This document shows, one piece after another, positions 38,353-48,555 of a stretch of 64,000 bases of DNA. The position numbers and the translations under genes were made by a program. The DNA lies in the NCBI GenBank assembly GCA_903871235.1, contig CAIQGA010000142.1, positions 1-64,000 on the forward strand, given 5' to 3'. Numbering within the stretch: position 1 is the first letter of the stretch; each line of letters starts with the position of its first letter. The notes beneath the pieces were generated by a model. It worked only from the letters and a program-made list of their open reading frames with translations, ran no database searches and had not been told where the DNA came from. The stretch is from an uncultured Chlorobiaceae bacterium (GTDB lineage Bacteria > Bacteroidota > Chlorobiia > Chlorobiales > Chlorobiaceae).

Positions 38353-39345
38353 GTGAATAAAAAAATCCTTGTAACAGGGGCAACTGGTTTTATTGGTTCG
38401 AGTCTTGTCAAAAAGCTGGCTTTAACTGACGATGAAGTTTTAATTCTGGTCCGAAAAAATTCGGATTTAACATCACTCACCGATGTTTTGCACAAGGTTA
38501 AGATTGTCTATGGCGATATTACCGACCGGGCTTCGCTCGACAGGGCATTGCAGGGTGTTAATTTTGTCTACCACTCTGCGGGTCTTACCTACATGGGTGA
38601 CAAGAAAAACGCATTGCTCTACAGAATCAATGTTGAGGGTACCCGCAATGTTTTGCAGGCATCTGCCGCTGCTGGAGTTACAAGAGTGTTGCACGTCAGT
38701 TCCATAACTGCTGTGGGAATTGCTTTCGACAAAAAGCCTGTCGATGAATCTGTGATATGGAATTTTCACCAGATCGACCTCGAATATGCAAGAACAAAGC
38801 ATCTCTCAGAAGTAGAGGTTGCCGAAGCTGTCAAAAAAGGGTTGGATTGTGTTATTGTCAATCCTGCATTTGTGTTTGGTGCAGGAGACATCAATTTCAA
38901 TGCCGGGCGTATTATCAAGGATATTTACAACAGAAAGCTTCCGTTTTATCCTCTTGGCGGGATATGTGTCGTCGATGTTGAGATTGTTGCAGATACCATC
39001 ATAACTGCTATGAAAAAAGGGAAGACGGGGGAGCGTTACATCCTCGGTGGTGAAAACGTCTCTTACAAGCAGCTTGCTGATACGATTTCGAAGATTACCG
39101 GTGCACCGAAGGTTCATTTTCCCCTTCCGTTCTGGATGGCCAAAATACTGAAATTGGGGCTCGATCTCTATAAAAACAAGAACCGGATATCGAAACTGTT
39201 CAATATGTCAATGTTCAGGGTCGCCTCTCATTTCCTCTATTTTGATTCCGCCAAGGCTACGCGTGAGCTGAATATGCAGTATCAATCCCATGAACACAGC
39301 ATTCGCAACGCTTACGAGTGGTATCGTGATCGCAATATGCTTTAA
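38353..39345 (+). CDS. NAD-dependent epimerase/dehydratase family protein
   Basis: A 330-residue extended SDR starting at GTG 38353. NAD-binding ILVTGATGFIGSSLVKKL, DITDRASLDRAL, YHSAGLTYMG, NVEGTRNVLQASAAAGVTRVLHVSS and a catalytic YARTKHLSEVEV (Tyr-x3-Lys). The pattern is closest to dihydroflavonol-4-reductase-like and hopanoid-associated (HpnA-like) members. The substrate cannot be named. It is monocistronic as far as visible and convergent with the methyltransferase gene. Confidence 0.85.
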   Translation: MNKKILVTGATGFIGSSLVKKLALTDDEVLILVRKNSDLTSLTDVLHKVKIVYGDITDRASLDRALQGVNFVYHSAGLTYMGDKKNALLYRINVEGTRNVLQASAAAGVTRVLHVSSITAVGIAFDKKPVDESVIWNFHQIDLEYARTKHLSEVEVAEAVKKGLDCVIVNPAFVFGAGDINFNAGRIIKDIYNRKLPFYPLGGICVVDVEIVADTIITAMKKGKTGERYILGGENVSYKQLADTISKITGAPKVHFPLPFWMAKILKLGLDLYKNKNRISKLFNMSMFRVASHFLYFDSAKATRELNMQYQSHEHSIRNAYEWYRDRNML

Positions 39346-39378
39346 TGATTACCTTGCCGGAGCCGACAGGCACTGTTC

Positions 39379-40167
39379 TTACGGTTTCCGGCAAAAAAGC
39401 ATCATCCTTGGCGAATCATTTTCAATGAAAGGTTCGCCTTGGTAGTTGCCTGCAATAGAAACCACTGAAAAGCCCGCTTCCAGAAGCATTAACAGAATCT
39501 TATTCTTGCCGTACAGCCTTACCGATTCAGAAAACGTAAGCTGTTCACCCTTGGGAGGCGTAATGGTGATGGTTTTGGTAATCCTGTCGTCCTCAAATGC
39601 ACGCTTTTCAAGAATAAAGATGTTGCCGACAGTTTTCTGGGAGTGAGGCACCAGATTTCTTGCAAGAGGGACTGGATTAAGAAGATCCAGAACATACCAT
39701 CCACCCTCTTTAAGCGCACGATAAGCTTTACCAAGCACCAACCGGTCATCCTCCTTGCGTTCAAAATAACCGAAACTGGTAAAGAGCTGAACAACAAGAT
39801 CAAAATGAGCGTCGGCAGGAATGTGGCGCATGTCACAGCAGGTAAGGGTAAGCTGCAACTGGTTTTTAACAGCCTCTCTTCGGGCCTCTTCGAGTAGAAA
39901 TGGTGAAAGGTCATTTCCTGTGACTGTGCAGCCGAGCCGGGCAAGTTCAAGAGCATGCCGACCGGCCCCACATGCTATATCGAGTACTGATAGTGACGTC
40001 AGCTCTTTGTGTTCAAGGCCGGAAAGGGAGAGAATGGTTTGAACGCAACGCGCTGCTTCATCACTGTCGCGGTGGCTGTAAACTTCAAGATAGAGCGGAT
40101 GGTTAAACCACTCTTCAAACCAGGGTGACGAAGGGTTCGCGCTGGAACCATCAGAATAATCAGCCAT
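39379..40167 (-). CDS. SAM-dependent methyltransferase
   Basis: 262 residues with class I methyltransferase motifs: motif I LDIACGAGRHALELARLG, acidic end of strand 2 VTGNDLSPFLL, LTCCDMRHIPADAHFDLVVQLFTSFGYF and KEGGWYVLDLLNP. Small-molecule type, close to the Methyltransf_25 group. The substrate is unknown. It shares the reverse orientation with the small gene at 40.2 kb, with a hairpin between them. Confidence 0.85.
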   Translation of the reverse strand: MADYSDGSSANPSSPWFEEWFNHPLYLEVYSHRDSDEAARCVQTILSLSGLEHKELTSLSVLDIACGAGRHALELARLGCTVTGNDLSPFLLEEARREAVKNQLQLTLTCCDMRHIPADAHFDLVVQLFTSFGYFERKEDDRLVLGKAYRALKEGGWYVLDLLNPVPLARNLVPHSQKTVGNIFILEKRAFEDDRITKTITITPPKGEQLTFSESVRLYGKNKILLMLLEAGFSVVSIAGNYQGEPFIENDSPRMMLFCRKP

Positions 40168-40205
40168 GCTGAAGTGAGAAAAAAAATGAAAAAACCGGGT
40201 GAGTT

Positions 40206-40229
40206 TCAGGGCACCCTGCGATGCCCTGA
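40206..40229 (-). terminator. Hairpin between the small basic protein and methyltransferase genes
   Basis: TCAGGGCA (40206-40213) and TGCCCTGA (40222-40229) pair perfectly with an 8-base loop. On the minus strand the stem is followed after about 12 bases by GGTTTTTTC and a longer T-rich run, so it may act as an imperfect terminator of the small gene. Confidence 0.5.
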
Positions 40230-40245
40230 CGACGAGGGGGTATAC

Positions 40246-40440
40246 TTACTTCGCGTAATCGGTGATTGCCTTTGCAAGAATCACTTGATCATTTTCTCCG
40301 TTGGGAATACGGACGTTCTTTTCAATGAATTTCCATGCGTTGGTTTTTTCTGATTTCACAGAAAAAATAACTTTGGCACACTTGAAATCACTGGTACCCG
40401 TTTTTTTGCCTTTATCTGCAAATGATTGTTTCTTTGCCAT
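40246..40440 (-). CDS. Small basic conserved-looking protein, unknown
   Basis: A 64-residue protein beginning MAKKQSFADKGKKTGTSDF with a later FSVKSEKTNAWKFIEKNVRI and a Lys-rich character. The VKSEKT-x-A-x-F pattern is reminiscent of short Bacteroidetes/Chlorobi proteins encoded near ribosomal genes (DUF4295-like), but that is a loose resemblance. The clear ATG start, separate hairpin and codon pattern support a real gene. Confidence 0.7.
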   Translation of the reverse strand: MAKKQSFADKGKKTGTSDFKCAKVIFSVKSEKTNAWKFIEKNVRIPNGENDQVILAKAITDYAK

Positions 40441-40557
40441 GAGTCGTAAAGTGGTTCTTTAGGTTAAGAGGCGTATCTGTTTTTTTTCTGCCCAAAAAGA
40501 ATATGAATGTAATAAAAATTTTATAGATAATCAAGTTCCCGCCTCTATGAATTGTTC

Positions 40558-41886
40558 TCAAACGCCATCCGATTCAAGAAGTTGCCCCTTATGGAAAATC
40601 CCACGCGACCTTCCTTTCAACGGGCGGTTGAGAAAAGGGGTGTTTGTCGATTTTGACTTTATTGAGCTGGAAGTAAGACGCCAGAGAATATCAGGGTCAA
40701 TGATGGTGAAATTTGCAGTCTCCCCCGGAGCAAAAAAGATGGGCTTCAATTGCATTATTCTTCTTGGATTGACTGACAGCAGTTCGATTGCACGCGACAT
40801 GGTGATAACATTTTTGTCAACAAGCTCCGTGATGGTCAGGGCAAGAGAGGTTTCAAGGCCTGTAATACCGAAGGCCGCCTGATCGGAAGGACACTCTTTT
40901 TCATGGGAGGCATGAGGAGCATGATCGGTGGCTATGGCATCAATAGTTCCGTCGGCAAGACCCTCAAGTAACGCTTCACGGTTTTCTTTTGAGGAGAGCG
41001 GCGGTTTCATGATATAATTGCCTTTCATTTCGGCATGAAAAAGATCTGCATCACAGAGCGTGAAATGGTGCGGCGTTACTTCGCAGGTAACCAGCATGCC
41101 ATCCCGTTTTGCGTGCCGGACAAGATCAAGTGCCGCTTTGGTGCTGATATGAGCGACATGGTAGCGTGGCCTTTTGAGTGGGTCATGCAGTTTGTGCTCT
41201 TCGAGATAGCGCATCAAAAGCAGATCGCGGCTGAGTGTCATGGCTTCGGAGACATCAGGAATTCCCTTCAGACCGAGTTGTGTTGAGAAGAGTCCTTCAT
41301 TCATCACTCCACCGATGGTCAGCGAGCGCTCTTCACAGTGCTGAATGACGAGCAGATCAAAATTTGATGCGTATTCAAAGGCAAGGCGCATGATCTGGCT
41401 GTTCTGAATGGCGGAGCCGTCATCGGAAACGGCTGTTACTCCGTAGGAACGGAACTTTCCGAACGGCGCCAGGTGCTCCCCTTTACTTTCAACGGTCATC
41501 GCCCCGATTACTTCGAGATCTATAGGGAGCGTTGTTGCGTGATGGCGGATATAGGCGACGCCAAGTGGACTGTCAATAACTGGTTTTGTATTCGGCATGA
41601 GGGCTACGCCGGTAAATCCGCCAACCGCTGCCGCTTTTGATCCACTTTCCAGAGTCTCTTTGTACTCCTGACCCGGTTCCCTGAAATGGCAGTGCATATC
41701 AAAAAGTCCCGGGGCGAGTATCTGCCCCCTGAGATCAAGAACCCGGTCTTCCGGTGATGGCGCAAGAGTTTCGGTACCGTACACGACAGCCTCAATGATT
41801 CCGTCATCGCCCACTTTTATCGTTCCGGTGAGATCAAGATGCTCAAGGGGATTGATGATACGGGCCTGCTGAAAAATAAAGCTCAT
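40558..41886 (-). CDS. pyrC: Dihydroorotase
   Basis: Cyclises carbamoyl aspartate to dihydroorotate in pyrimidine synthesis. The 442 residues from the ATG at 41886 belong to the long (type I) class: metal motif GLFDMHCHFREPGQEYKET, GGFTGVALMPNTKPVID, the metal-bridging Lys region, VIQHCEERSLTIGGVMNEG, YHVAHISTKAALDLV and AIATDHAPHASHEKE. The track's start 40 codons upstream was rejected because the family opening (IFQQARIINP) directly follows the ATG. No other pyr gene is nearby. Confidence 0.95.
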   Translation of the reverse strand: MSFIFQQARIINPLEHLDLTGTIKVGDDGIIEAVVYGTETLAPSPEDRVLDLRGQILAPGLFDMHCHFREPGQEYKETLESGSKAAAVGGFTGVALMPNTKPVIDSPLGVAYIRHHATTLPIDLEVIGAMTVESKGEHLAPFGKFRSYGVTAVSDDGSAIQNSQIMRLAFEYASNFDLLVIQHCEERSLTIGGVMNEGLFSTQLGLKGIPDVSEAMTLSRDLLLMRYLEEHKLHDPLKRPRYHVAHISTKAALDLVRHAKRDGMLVTCEVTPHHFTLCDADLFHAEMKGNYIMKPPLSSKENREALLEGLADGTIDAIATDHAPHASHEKECPSDQAAFGITGLETSLALTITELVDKNVITMSRAIELLSVNPRRIMQLKPIFFAPGETANFTIIDPDILWRLTSSSIKSKSTNTPFLNRPLKGRSRGIFHKGQLLESDGV

Positions 41887-42194
41887 GGTTCTGGTATAAT
41901 TTGAGTGTTCCCGTAAAAATAAGTTCACTGCCGCACAATCAGCCCAAGATACGACAAATAATGAATAAGCATGTGTTTGTGTAATCGTGCTCCGGGAGCG
42001 CCGCACTCCCGGCTATAAAGTCTTTTTGTGATGACAGCAGATCTCTGCATCGACATTGTGTGCCGATTACAGGAGAAAGTGCGCTGTTTTATTATTTTAG
42101 TTTTGATAATGCAGTGGTTGATCTGTTTATTATTGTTAACGTTGAAATTGAGGGGGCAGTTGAATGGTACCGCTATGATACGGAGATAAACGTC
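41887..42194. other. Divergent intergenic region with one hairpin
   Basis: About 310 bp between pyrC and the formyl-THF cyclo-ligase gene. CCGGGAG (41992-41998) and CTCCCGG (42006-42012) form a 7-bp stem with a 7-base loop. The rest is AT-rich. An in-frame extension of the ligase (from 42060) crosses part of it but does not look coding. Confidence 0.5.
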
Positions 42195-42800
42195 ATGGAA
42201 AGAGATGCTACTCTTGCTGCTGAAAAAGCTGCGCTGAGGATAAAGATGATAGAGAGAAGGCGGTTGATACCTGAAAAATCCAGAATTGAGATGAGCGAGG
42301 CCATTGCAGGATATGTGATCACGTTGACAGAAGTTGTCAATGCCCGTCACCTTCATCTTTACCTCTCCATCCCGGCGTCAGGTGAGGTCTGTACTTCGGT
42401 AATTGTTGATCGGCTCACTGCAATGAACAAACAGCTTTCCGTTCCTGTTGTTCGAAATGGGGAGCTGCTGTCGGCAGTTTTCCGGAAAGGGGATCCGGTC
42501 AAGCCTGCGCAATTCGGTCAGCCCGAGCCAGTGAATTTCTCAATTGCCGATGAGTCAACTCTTGATGTTGTGCTGATGCCTCTCCTCGCTTTTGACGAAA
42601 GAGGATTTCGTATTGGTTATGGAAAAGGATTGTATGACCGTTTTTTGCAACGGCTTTCACAGCACGCACTCCCTCCCTGTCGTATCGGTCTTGCCTTCTT
42701 TCAGCAGAAGGTTGACGCAGTTCCGGCAGATTCCCGCGATGAAGCGCTTGATGGTATCGTTTATGAAGAGGGAATAATTAGGTTTAACTCTAATTTTTGA
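42195..42800 (+). CDS. 5-formyltetrahydrofolate cyclo-ligase
   Basis: Converts 5-formyl-THF to 5,10-methenyl-THF using ATP. The 201 residues from the ATG at 42195 carry [18 protein letters not shown], the folate-site [14 protein letters not shown], and the signature [26 protein letters not shown]. Family length is 180-200, so the track's extra 45 residues were dropped. The stop overlaps the ppk start (TGATG), suggesting coupling. Confidence 0.9.
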   Translation: MERDATLAAEKAALRIKMIERRRLIPEKSRIEMSEAIAGYVITLTEVVNARHLHLYLSIPASGEVCTSVIVDRLTAMNKQLSVPVVRNGELLSAVFRKGDPVKPAQFGQPEPVNFSIADESTLDVVLMPLLAFDERGFRIGYGKGLYDRFLQRLSQHALPPCRIGLAFFQQKVDAVPADSRDEALDGIVYEEGIIRFNSNF

Positions 42801-44947
42801 TGTTTTTTATGCAAACAGACAATGATGAAGACGATAAGGGAAAAATAATTCCTGATTTTTTTGATACATCACTCTATGTCAACAGGGAACTGAGCTGGAT
42901 CGACTTCAATCAACGGGTACTTGATGAAGCGCTTGACCCGGCAGTCCATCCTCTTCTTGAACGGGTGAAATTTATCTCCATTTTCAGTTCAAACCTCGAT
43001 GAATATTTCATGATCCGTGTTGCCGGTATGGAGGATCAGTATGAGGCGGGTATTCAGGATCGAACCATTGATGGCCAAACCCCTTTTGAACAGCTCGAAA
43101 AAATTCGCGCAATGGTTTTGCGGCAATTCAGAGAAAGAAATGAATGCTTTTATCATGATCTGGTACCGGAATTGCAGCGCGAAGGAATAGAGTTTCTTAG
43201 GGTTGCAGAGCTTTCCGCCTTGCAGCAACGGGCGTTGAGCCACTATTTCCGAAAAGAGATTTATCCGGTACTGACCCCGCTGGCTTTTGATACAGGTCAT
43301 CCTTTTCCTTTTATGTCGAACCTGTCATTGAACCTTGCCATTGAACTGGAGGATGAAGAGAGCAAGGCGCTGAAGTTTGCCCGAGTGAAGGTGCCGGGTA
43401 TTCTTCCCAGAATTCTGCGGCTCAATGATATCAAGGGTTTTCGTGATGATGACGGGATCATTCGGCTTATCTGGATAGAAGATCTCATTGAAAGTAATCT
43501 GGCCCATCTCTTTCCTAAAATGAGGATTATACAGTCGCATCTCTTCAGATTGATTCGTGATGCTGATATTGAAATTGAGGAGGATGAGGCGGGTGATCTG
43601 CTTAAAACCATTGAGCAGGGTATCCGCTCACGTCGTTACGGAAAAGTTGTCCGGCTTGACATTACTCCGGCAATGCCCATTTCGGTCAGAAAACTTCTTA
43701 TGAAAAATCTTGAAGTCACCGAACGAAATGTCTATGAAATAGATGGCCTGCTTGGTTTCAGCTCTCTATTGGAGCTTCTGAAAATAGATCGCCCAGAACT
43801 GAAGGATGATCCTTTTGTGCCCCGCAACCGGATCGCAGAACAGTTCGGCACTGATATTTTCGCCGCCATAAAAGCTAAAGACCGTTTACTTTACCATCCT
43901 TACGACTCGTTTCAGCCTGTTGTTGATTTTATCAATCAGGCCGCTCTTGATGCGGATGTGCTCTCGATAAAGCAAACCTTGTACAGAGTCGGAAGTAATT
44001 CACCGATTGTTCATGCACTGATGAAAGCTGCTGAGGAGGGCAAACAGGTTGCTGTGCTTGTTGAACTCAAGGCAAGATTTGATGAAGAGAACAATATTGT
44101 CTGGGCAAGGGCACTTGAAGATGTCGGGGCGCATGTGGCCTACGGTCTTCCGGGCTTGAAAACCCACGCAAAACTTACGCTTGTTGTACGTCGCGAACAA
44201 AAGAAGCTGAAAAGGTACCTGCATCTTGGTACAGGTAACTACAACCTCGCAACAGGCAAAATTTATACTGATTACAGCCTCTTTACCATCAACGAGCAAC
44301 TTGCCAACGATGCGGCCGAGCTTTTCAATGCCTTGACAGGATATTCAAAGCATACTGAATACAGAAAACTGCTCGTATCACCGATCAATACCAGAAAAAG
44401 AATTATCGAGATGATTGAACGGGAGGTCGAGTGGAGCCAGAAGGAGAACAAGGGACGAATCATCATGAAAATGAATGCTCTTGTGGATGCAAAAACCATT
44501 CGGGCGCTTTACAGTGCATCATGCCAGGGAGTGAAGATCGACCTTGTCATTCGGGGAGTCTGCTGTCTGAAACCAGGCATACCCGGCATTAGTGAAAATA
44601 TCAGGGTCATCAGCGTTATCGGTCGTTTTCTTGAGCACAGCAGGGCCTACTACTTCCATAATGGAGGAAAAGAGCAGTTATATCTTGGAAGTGCCGATAT
44701 TATGCCGCGAAACCTTGATGATCGGGTTGAAACACTTTTTCCGGTGTTCGACAAAGCATTTATTCAGTTGGTCAAATCGGATCTTGAGCTTATTCTAAGT
44801 GATAACGTCAAGGCTTGGCAGATGCATGCTGACGGTATATATTCAAGGATTACCAATGATGACCCTAAAGTAAACAGTCAGGCTCTTTTTTTATATCGGG
44901 CCGGTCTGAAAAAAAACTTATGTAAATTTAACGTGGACGAATTATGA
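42800..44947 (+). CDS. ppk: Polyphosphate kinase 1
   Basis: Reversibly makes polyphosphate from ATP. The 715 residues begin [17 protein letters not shown] and [15 protein letters not shown] (N domain), with [22 protein letters not shown] and the phospho-accepting His in [34 protein letters not shown] and the C2 domain region with [12 protein letters not shown] complete the enzyme. The start is ATG 42800 (or 42809) in place of the track's TTG. It is the second gene of a tight run, followed by rpiB with a 4-base ATGA overlap. Confidence 0.96.
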   Translation: MFFMQTDNDEDDKGKIIPDFFDTSLYVNRELSWIDFNQRVLDEALDPAVHPLLERVKFISIFSSNLDEYFMIRVAGMEDQYEAGIQDRTIDGQTPFEQLEKIRAMVLRQFRERNECFYHDLVPELQREGIEFLRVAELSALQQRALSHYFRKEIYPVLTPLAFDTGHPFPFMSNLSLNLAIELEDEESKALKFARVKVPGILPRILRLNDIKGFRDDDGIIRLIWIEDLIESNLAHLFPKMRIIQSHLFRLIRDADIEIEEDEAGDLLKTIEQGIRSRRYGKVVRLDITPAMPISVRKLLMKNLEVTERNVYEIDGLLGFSSLLELLKIDRPELKDDPFVPRNRIAEQFGTDIFAAIKAKDRLLYHPYDSFQPVVDFINQAALDADVLSIKQTLYRVGSNSPIVHALMKAAEEGKQVAVLVELKARFDEENNIVWARALEDVGAHVAYGLPGLKTHAKLTLVVRREQKKLKRYLHLGTGNYNLATGKIYTDYSLFTINEQLANDAAELFNALTGYSKHTEYRKLLVSPINTRKRIIEMIEREVEWSQKENKGRIIMKMNALVDAKTIRALYSASCQGVKIDLVIRGVCCLKPGIPGISENIRVISVIGRFLEHSRAYYFHNGGKEQLYLGSADIMPRNLDDRVETLFPVFDKAFIQLVKSDLELILSDNVKAWQMHADGIYSRITNDDPKVNSQALFLYRAGLKKNLCKFNVDEL

Positions 44948-45378
44948 ACATTGCAGTTGGAAGCGATCATGCCGGATTTGAATTCAAAAAAACAGTGGTG
45001 GCGTGGCTTGATCGAAACGGCTATGTATGCACTGATATGGGACCTTATGATGAAGGATCAGTTGATTATCCCGATTATGCCCGCAAAGTTGCCCAGGCGG
45101 TTGCAGACGGGCTCTGTGATTCCGGGGTACTGCTGTGCGGTACAGGGATAGGCGTATCGATTTCTGCAAATAAAATTAAAGGGATTCGTGCGGCAGTTGC
45201 CTGCAATCCGGAATTTGCGACGCTTGCCAGGCAGCATAATAATGCCAATATTATCTGTTTTTCCGCACGATTTACCGATAAAGCCACAATTGAACAAAGT
45301 CTTCACAATTGGTTTTCCACCCCATTTGAAGGGGGACGGCACCAGTTGAGGGTGAATAAAATTGAACCATGCTGCTGA
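44944..45378 (+). CDS. rpiB: Ribose-5-phosphate isomerase B
   Basis: Interconverts ribose 5-phosphate and ribulose 5-phosphate. 144 residues with the RpiB/LacAB signatures [27 protein letters not shown], the catalytic Cys and anion hole [39 protein letters not shown] and a C-terminal GGRHQLRV. Coupled to ppk by ATGA, and its end overlaps the CBS gene by 10 bases. Confidence 0.96.
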   Translation: MNIAVGSDHAGFEFKKTVVAWLDRNGYVCTDMGPYDEGSVDYPDYARKVAQAVADGLCDSGVLLCGTGIGVSISANKIKGIRAAVACNPEFATLARQHNNANIICFSARFTDKATIEQSLHNWFSTPFEGGRHQLRVNKIEPCC

Positions 45379-46058
45379 ATGAATGCGTAGAGGGCATGTT
45401 TGATACAACCTGTCCGGTTTTTGCAGATGACACTGTCGCTGTGGAAGCTCTTGCCTTCATGCAAAAGGGGGGATTTGAGTGTGCGCCGGTCGTGCATGAG
45501 GGGGTGCTCACGGCAATGGTCACTATTGTGGATCTTTTGTTGCTGGAGCAGTTGCAAAAAACAAAGAATGTACGCCTGAAGGATTTAAACCTTGAAAGAG
45601 TTGAAAGTATTGGACGTCATGAGCATCTCTTCGATATTTTTTCACGGATACAAACGTTTTCATTACCCCTCATTGCGGTATCGGAAAGAGACGGGAAGTA
45701 TGCAGGCGTTGTTGAAAAAGTACTCCTTTTTAAGCGTTTAGCTGCTATTTTTCATTTGGGTGAAGAAGCTGTGACCCTTGAACTTGATGTTCCATCATTT
45801 GATCTGAAACTCTCAGAGGTTATTGCCGCACTGGAAAAAAATGATGCTACCGTACTGAGTTTCGGTATCTACCCTGTAACTCCGGATGGTGAAGGTGTTA
45901 CGGTTACCTTCAGGCTTCAGACATACGACCTCTTTCGCCTGGTAAAAAACCTTGAACAATATGGGTACTCAATCCGCTATACCTCACCCTTTTTCCAGGA
46001 AAAAGATGATGATATGAGAGAAAAAGCCCTTGAGTTTATCCGTTTTATGGATATGTAG
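45369..46058 (+). CDS. CBS-domain pair protein
   Basis: 229 residues. Two CBS motifs (about 10-60, ADDTVAVEALAFMQKGGFECAPVV, and about 75-130, IGRHEHLFDIFSRIQTFSLPLIAV) are followed by a C-terminal domain of about 90 residues with an ACT-like alternation (ATVLSFGIYPVTPDGEGVTVTFRL). It probably senses adenosine nucleotides. The start lies within rpiB, so it is part of the ligase-ppk-rpiB run. What it regulates is unknown. Confidence 0.82.
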   Translation: MLLNECVEGMFDTTCPVFADDTVAVEALAFMQKGGFECAPVVHEGVLTAMVTIVDLLLLEQLQKTKNVRLKDLNLERVESIGRHEHLFDIFSRIQTFSLPLIAVSERDGKYAGVVEKVLLFKRLAAIFHLGEEAVTLELDVPSFDLKLSEVIAALEKNDATVLSFGIYPVTPDGEGVTVTFRLQTYDLFRLVKNLEQYGYSIRYTSPFFQEKDDDMREKALEFIRFMDM

Positions 46059-46138
46059 CCAGTATAGCAAGAACAGGCTGCAAAGGGTAAGATTATCATT
46101 GATTCTTGTGATGATAAGTCATTATAAAAAAAGTACGC

Positions 46139-47356
46139 ATGAAAACAGAACACTTCATTGGGCTTGCTGAACGGATTCAGGAGCGTGCAGCAGACATTTT
46201 TTCGGAAGTTGTTGCTTTACGACGCGATATCCATCTCCATCCAGAGCTCTCTTATGAGGAGAGAAGAACGACCGCATTGATAACAGACTATCTGACAACT
46301 CTTGGTATCACTCCAGAAAAGCCTCTGTTGGAGACCGGGGTTGTTGCTCTGGTTTGTGGTCGCCATAAATCGAGCAACGGCAAGGTTGTGGCATTAAGGG
46401 CAGATATTGATGCCTTGCCGCTTAACGAAGAGAATCTCCACGGCTTCTGTTCTCTTGAATCCGGAAAAATGCATGCCTGCGGACATGACATGCATACAGC
46501 AATGCTTCTTGGTGCGGCCAAAATTCTTTCAGAAATGAAGGATGAACTTCAGGGCAATGTGCTGCTTGTTTTTCAGCCAGCAGAGGAAAAAGCTCCAGGA
46601 GGAGCAAAACCATTTCTTGACGCCGGTCTTTTCACGCAGTTTAATCCTTCAGTGATTATCGGTCAGCACTGCTTTCCCAATGTTGAAACCGGAAAAGTTG
46701 CTCTTTGCAAGGGGAGTTTTATGGCTGCCACCGATGAACTCTATTTCACCGTGACAGGGCAGGGTGGTCATGCCTCTGCGCCGCATCGGGCCGCTGATCC
46801 TGTTCTTGCTGCCGCCCATATTATTACAGCGCTTCAGCATCTGGTCAGCAGGGTTGTGCCCCCTCATGAACCGGCCGTTGTTTCAATAGCCTCCATTCAT
46901 GGTGGCAGTGCGCCCAATGTTATTCCGAGGCAGGTGACCATGTCGGGGACAATGAGAACCATGAACGAAGAGGTACGCTCTCTGGTGCAGGAGAGGTTGC
47001 GTCAGACGGTAACACATGTTGCCGCAGGGCTTGGTGTTGAGGCTGAAGTGGAAATCAGGAAGGGGTATCCGGTACTTTTCAACGATCTTGCTGTTACTGA
47101 AAAAGCAGAGGGTGTTTGCCGGGAATATCTGGGTGCAGAGAATGTGCATGAAAGTGAACCCCTCATGACTGCTGAAGATTTTGCCTACTACCTGCAGGAG
47201 TGCCCGGGGACTTTCTGGCAAATCGGGACAGGTTCCCTGCAGCAAGACAAAGGCAATACCCTGCACTCTCCAACCTTCAATCCTGAAGAACGAGCCCTTG
47301 AAATTGGCAGTGGATTACTTGCTTATGCTGCTTTACGCCTCCTTCAGAGTGCATGA
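46139..47356 (+). CDS. M20 family amidohydrolase
   Basis: A 405-residue metallo-amidohydrolase of the HipO/AbgB/N-acyl-amino-acid type. RRDIHLHPELSYEERRTTALI, VVALRADIDALPL, the metal-binding MHACGHDMHTAMLLGAAKIL, LLVFQPAEEKAPGGAKPFLDAG with the catalytic Glu pair, and the dimerisation-domain start GHASAPHRAADPV. Known relatives hydrolyse N-acetyl, hippuryl or indole-acetyl amino acids. A strong terminator follows. Confidence 0.9.
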   Translation: MKTEHFIGLAERIQERAADIFSEVVALRRDIHLHPELSYEERRTTALITDYLTTLGITPEKPLLETGVVALVCGRHKSSNGKVVALRADIDALPLNEENLHGFCSLESGKMHACGHDMHTAMLLGAAKILSEMKDELQGNVLLVFQPAEEKAPGGAKPFLDAGLFTQFNPSVIIGQHCFPNVETGKVALCKGSFMAATDELYFTVTGQGGHASAPHRAADPVLAAAHIITALQHLVSRVVPPHEPAVVSIASIHGGSAPNVIPRQVTMSGTMRTMNEEVRSLVQERLRQTVTHVAAGLGVEAEVEIRKGYPVLFNDLAVTEKAEGVCREYLGAENVHESEPLMTAEDFAYYLQECPGTFWQIGTGSLQQDKGNTLHSPTFNPEERALEIGSGLLAYAALRLLQSA

Positions 47357-47373
47357 GTTGCCCCAAAGTCAAT

Positions 47374-47401
47374 AAAAAAGGCGCCGGTTGGCGCCTTTTT
47401 T
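47374..47401. terminator. Bidirectional terminator between the M20 gene and fba
   Basis: AAAAAAGGCGCC (47374-47385) and GGCGCCTTTTTT (47390-47401) pair perfectly around the loop GGTT. T tracts lie on both strands, so it can serve both convergent genes. Confidence 0.88.
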
Positions 47402-47417
47402 ATTACATCAAAAAAAA

Positions 47418-48392
47418 TCATGCTTTTCCGTTAGAACCAAGAACGTTGATGATTTTGTGAACATAGAGCTTTTTGAGGGCATCACGAGCAGGTCCAAGAT
47501 ATTTTCTTGGATCAAACTCTTCGGGTTTTTCATCAAATACCTTGCGGATAGCAGCAGTCATGGCAAGACGTCCGTCGGAATCAATATTGATTTTGCAGAC
47601 CGCTGACTTGGCTGCAAGACGGAGCTGATCTTCACTGATACCAATTGCATCCTTCAGTTTTCCGCCATGCTCATTGATGGTTTTAATGAGATCCTGCGGA
47701 ACGGAAGAGGAACCATGCAGCACAATGGGAAATCCAGGAATACGATGTTCAATTTCAGTAAGGATGTCGAGGCGGATTTTCGGATCTTCGCCTGGCTTGA
47801 ACTTGAAGGCGCCGTGTGAGGTGCCGATGGAGATGGCAAGACTGTCAACACCGGTTTTGGCAACAAAATCCTCAACCTCTTCCGGCTGGGTGTAGGTATG
47901 GTGCGCCGCCGAAACATCATCTTCGATACCTGCCAAAACACCAAGCTCACCCTCAACGGTAACATCGTACTGATGAGCGTAGGCAACAACTTTTTTGGTC
48001 AGTTCGATGTTCTCCTCATAAGAGAGGTGCGAGCCGTCAATCATCACCGAAGAAAAACCGGAATCGATACAGTCTTTGCAAAGTTCAAAACTGTCTCCAT
48101 GATCGAGATGGAGTACGATGGGAATTGGATTGCCAAGCTCAGTGGCGTATGCAACAGCACCCTGGGCAAGATAGCGGAGCAGGGTTTCGTTGGCATAGCT
48201 TCTGGCTCCCTTTGAAACCTGCAAAATGACCGGAGAACTGGTTTCAACACAAGCGAGGATGATGGCCTGCATCTGCTCAAGATTGTTGAAGTTGTAGGCC
48301 GGTATCGCGTAACCGCCTGTAACGGCTTTTTCGAAGAGTTCCCGACTGTTGCACAGCCCGAGCTCTTTATAACTGATTTTTTTCTTTTCCAT
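47418..48392 (-). CDS. fba: Class II fructose-bisphosphate aldolase
   Basis: Reversible aldol cleavage of fructose 1,6-bisphosphate; in green sulfur bacteria it works mainly in gluconeogenesis. The 324 residues show YAIPAYNFNNLEQMQAI, zinc and catalytic region VLHLDHGDSFELCKDCIDSGFSSVMIDGSHLSYEENIELTKKVV, VEGELGVLAGIEDDV, SIGTSHGAFKFK with a Zn His, and VLHGSSSVPQDLI. Full length. It is convergent with the M20 gene and divergent from the S41 protease. Confidence 0.95.
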   Translation of the reverse strand: MEKKKISYKELGLCNSRELFEKAVTGGYAIPAYNFNNLEQMQAIILACVETSSPVILQVSKGARSYANETLLRYLAQGAVAYATELGNPIPIVLHLDHGDSFELCKDCIDSGFSSVMIDGSHLSYEENIELTKKVVAYAHQYDVTVEGELGVLAGIEDDVSAAHHTYTQPEEVEDFVAKTGVDSLAISIGTSHGAFKFKPGEDPKIRLDILTEIEHRIPGFPIVLHGSSSVPQDLIKTINEHGGKLKDAIGISEDQLRLAAKSAVCKINIDSDGRLAMTAAIRKVFDEKPEEFDPRKYLGPARDALKKLYVHKIINVLGSNGKA

Positions 48393-48555
48393 TGAAAGCT
48401 TCTCTTTTATTTATTATTATGTGCGGTAATTTCGCGTCAGGATATCTGCCAGCCAAGGCCTTATCATCCTTTCCGCAATATATGTATATTTGCTTTCCCA
48501 TTCAAGAACAGCTTGAGTACTGTCGTTAAACCTTTGAATTACTACGCAAAAAAAA